A stretch of 64,000 nt of DNA, taken from contig NC_135258.1 in assembly GCF_964204865.1 (NCBI RefSeq), positions 18,268,916-18,332,915 of the forward strand. The letters are read 5' to 3'. This DNA is from Styela clava (Eukaryota; Chordata; Ascidiacea; Stolidobranchia; Styelidae). Under the pieces are notes generated by a model. It was given only the letters and a program-made list of their open reading frames with translations. It was not told the origin of the DNA and searched no databases. This document shows, one piece after another, positions 61,641-64,000 of this stretch; within the stretch, counting starts at the first letter, position 1; the number at the start of each line of letters is the position of its first letter. The translations under genes and the position numbers were made by a program.

Positions 61641-62157
61641 TAAAACCAACATTACTGCAATAGTAGGAACTACCTGGAACAACAACAACATAATATTGAA
61701 ACGATCGCTATGTCCACTACGTGTCCAAAAAGAGATATCGCTTTACATATACCAATCAACCAATGAATCATTTTTTAATTTTCATTTTAATATAATTCAG
61801 CTCATATAATCTTTTGTTCTCATATAAATCAATAGAATCTAAGATAAAAATTGTAATCCACTTTTGGATTTTTATATCACTGAAAAAATCTGTGTAAATG
61901 TGGTGTTACTAAACGTATTAGATATAAAATGGCCAAATTAAATTGAAATAATATACAAAATTAGTTTTCATTCTATCGTTAGATGTTGACATATTGCTTA
62001 ACTAAGTTGATGGATGAAAATCCAAAATAATCGTGTGAGGATTTATATTGGGTTCGAATTTATTACAAGCAATAACGTTATAGAATGTCTATCCTTCGGC
62101 AGCAAAATGACAAAAAAAAACTCCTTTTATTTTAAAGACAAGTTTATATAAGTGTAA

Positions 62158-62322
62158 ATGTTCACGGGTGCAAATATACGCAGGTGCAAACATATATGGG
62201 TGTAGACGTGTATGCGTGAAAATGTCCATGAGTGCAAATGTTAAGTGTGCAAATGTACACATGTGTAAATGAGGGTAAAAATATACGTTGTTGCAAATGT
62301 TCGTGGATGCAAAGTTAATGGA
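62158..62322. repeat. Minisatellite-like expansion related to MITE M1
   Basis: Seven or more degenerate units of about 17-20 bp (GGGTGCAAATATACG, GTGCAAATGTACAC and others), ending AATGGAACC like MITE M1. The reversed start GGTTCCATTAACTTTGCATC resembles the M1 copy 2 end. From 62323 to 63006 nothing is recognised. Confidence 0.55.
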
Positions 62323-63006
62323 ACCGCTGCATCTCTGACACTGAATATTGCGCTGAAATACATATTAAATACTGACAACAATATCAATCTTCTATCCTTT
62401 CTGCGTGTGTTGGAAGGTTATAATGACGAGAGTCCATGGTTTGAAACTTGATTCAACTTTTTCATGTACCGCCTGCAACGCGTATGCAATTTTGACTTTT
62501 ATTATAAAAGTTCTCAGGTTTCATTTGCGTATAGAGAAAAAAGTAGAAAAATACTGATATATATATAATATATATAAAATGTTAGCTTTTTTACATTATA
62601 ATTGAATTGTATGTCTACAAATTTACTGCGTTTTCCAAATTTTTAGAAAATATACATGACGTCAAATCAACAATTTTTTAATTTGAAAAATATAAGTACA
62701 GACTATGTAATATTAGTAAGAATAAACTCAGGTATAAATTGCTTTTATGCCGTTGCTATTAGAACGTAAACATACTGAAACTGAAAGGTGTATAATACAA
62801 CTTGATTCCTTGATTCAGTTCCTTGGTCTTATGATGCTGTAATCGGGTTCGGGTTGGACATCTGGAGTTTGCGATTTCGCCAACCCCGTTACTAAAATTA
62901 CAAATTTCCTTTATATTGATTCTCGCTATGCAGTTGGTCTTGAATATTTCATGTAACGAATATATTAAACAGGGCTTCAAATGAAAAATAATTCAAAATT
63001 AACAGT

Positions 63007-63043
63007 CTACCAAGGTATCTCTGTATTAATAACACCTTGGTAG
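63007..63043. repeat. Perfect 10-bp inverted repeat
   Basis: CTACCAAGGT (63007-63016) and ACCTTGGTAG (63034-63043) with a 17-nt loop. No terminator or tRNA context is visible. Confidence 0.6.
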
Positions 63044-64000
63044 TTGAACGACTCGATACGAGAACAATTTTGTGGTCGACCAAAAATTATAGTCGAAAAT
63101 GCCGCGGTACTAGAACGGAAATTCAGAGCTCGAACACCCGAGCGCGCCTCCTATAGTGAGATAGCGTCACCCGAACCGCGCATCTCGGCTGCCTCTTGGC
63201 CATTCAACAAGAGAGCTATGCTCAAATATATATATGGATACGGAGGCTAAAACGAAATAGTACAGGTATTCAATTTGTCACATGAAGTAGACTATCGGTA
63301 CGGCAATCACGGCTAACGCGTAAGCGGAACCGTCATAGGGTGCGTGATTTTTGATGACGTCCTCGCACACAAAAAACGAATCCCATAAAAATCACATACA
63401 TTTGCTCAAACGTACAGTAACTTATACAAAATGTTTTATTTTTATTTTATCTTTATTATGTTTTGTCTCTGTTATGTACACATTTAAATAAATATTGTTG
63501 TTTAGATACACGTTTTGTTAATATTTTAGGTATTTTGACATGCGTAATTACGAATTGAAATAATTACCATTGTTTCTTACGACAAAAACGTTTCGGTGCT
63601 CGAACAAATCGACTACCGACACCAATCCGGAATGAATTATGTTTGACTACTGAGTGATCACATTTCTAAAGCGCTCTACTCACACAAAGTTGTTGATCCC
63701 GGTTCCCATTCGTAATATTATCCATGAACTGATTTCATTCCGTCATGAATATTTAGCAGTTTTAATTTGAAATTCAAATAATATTAAATATTTTCTATGA
63801 CGTTTTACCCATTTGAACGATGGAAATAAGTTTACCACAGTAGTGAAAATTAGCTCCATTATGTGGGAGGCTATATACATTAAAATAGTTGGTTTTAACT
63901 TTCAAGACTTGCTGTAATCAGAAGCCACAATTATAAATAATTGGTTATTGTTGGAGTATTGAAAGTATATCAAATAAAAACTTGTGAAATGAAGTTGGTA
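63044..64000. other. Right edge, nothing recognised
   Basis: A 68-codon plus frame at 63044-63250 is GC-richer than its surroundings but matches no family I know. The remainder is AT-rich without signals. Confidence 0.4.

Overview
The window looks like invertebrate animal DNA: AT-rich, with short GT-AG introns, TATA/AATAAA signals, a tRNA-derived SINE, an I-type LINE, and many hAT and Tc1/mariner/pogo elements. The host genes are a digestive-type M14 zinc carboxypeptidase and a core-1 O-glycan galactosyltransferase (C1GALT1/T-synthase-like), the latter an animal family. A tunicate is my best guess, but nothing here proves the phylum.

Layout. 0.8-6.0 kb: a full-length LINE on the minus strand with a 13-bp target-site duplication; ORF1 is intact and ORF2 is broken. 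6.75-7.94 kb: a dead mariner-like element. 9.8-14.2 kb: a complete nine-exon carboxypeptidase gene (428 aa; every intron phase adds up). 17.0-22.8 kb: a tandem carboxypeptidase pseudogene with the same exon plan, killed by a frameshift and a stop, an 8-bp deletion of the zinc-ligand His, an inverted terminal exon, and two transposons. 25.1 kb: an orphan last exon of another carboxypeptidase copy. 29.0-33.2 kb: a complete seven-exon C1GALT1-like gene (352 aa). 34.9-42.0 kb: a decayed carboxypeptidase split by a hAT element and a pogo-like transposon. 42-48.3 kb: a mosaic of hAT-like relics. 49.2-56.8 kb: two further C1GALT1-like copies, one collapsed and internally duplicated, one nearly intact. 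57.9-59.1 kb: the first exons of another carboxypeptidase relic, then a 1.6-kb hAT element. 60.8-64.0 kb: no genes recognised.

The main structural feature is a tandem array in which carboxypeptidase and C1GALT1 units alternate. About 25.4-36.1 kb recurs, with insertions, at about 43.9-59.1 kb. Transposons shared by both copies (for example the MITE at 35.4/58.4 kb) predate the duplication. Those in one copy only (the SINE at 55.5 kb, the hAT at 48.6 kb) are most simply later. Only one intact gene of each family remains: a secreted peptidase precursor and a Golgi glycosyltransferase, which share no pathway, so their linkage is best read as joint duplication. I found no convincing new multi-gene system. 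The most unusual observations concern transposons and duplication reshaping exons, including a target-site duplication that copied a splice acceptor.
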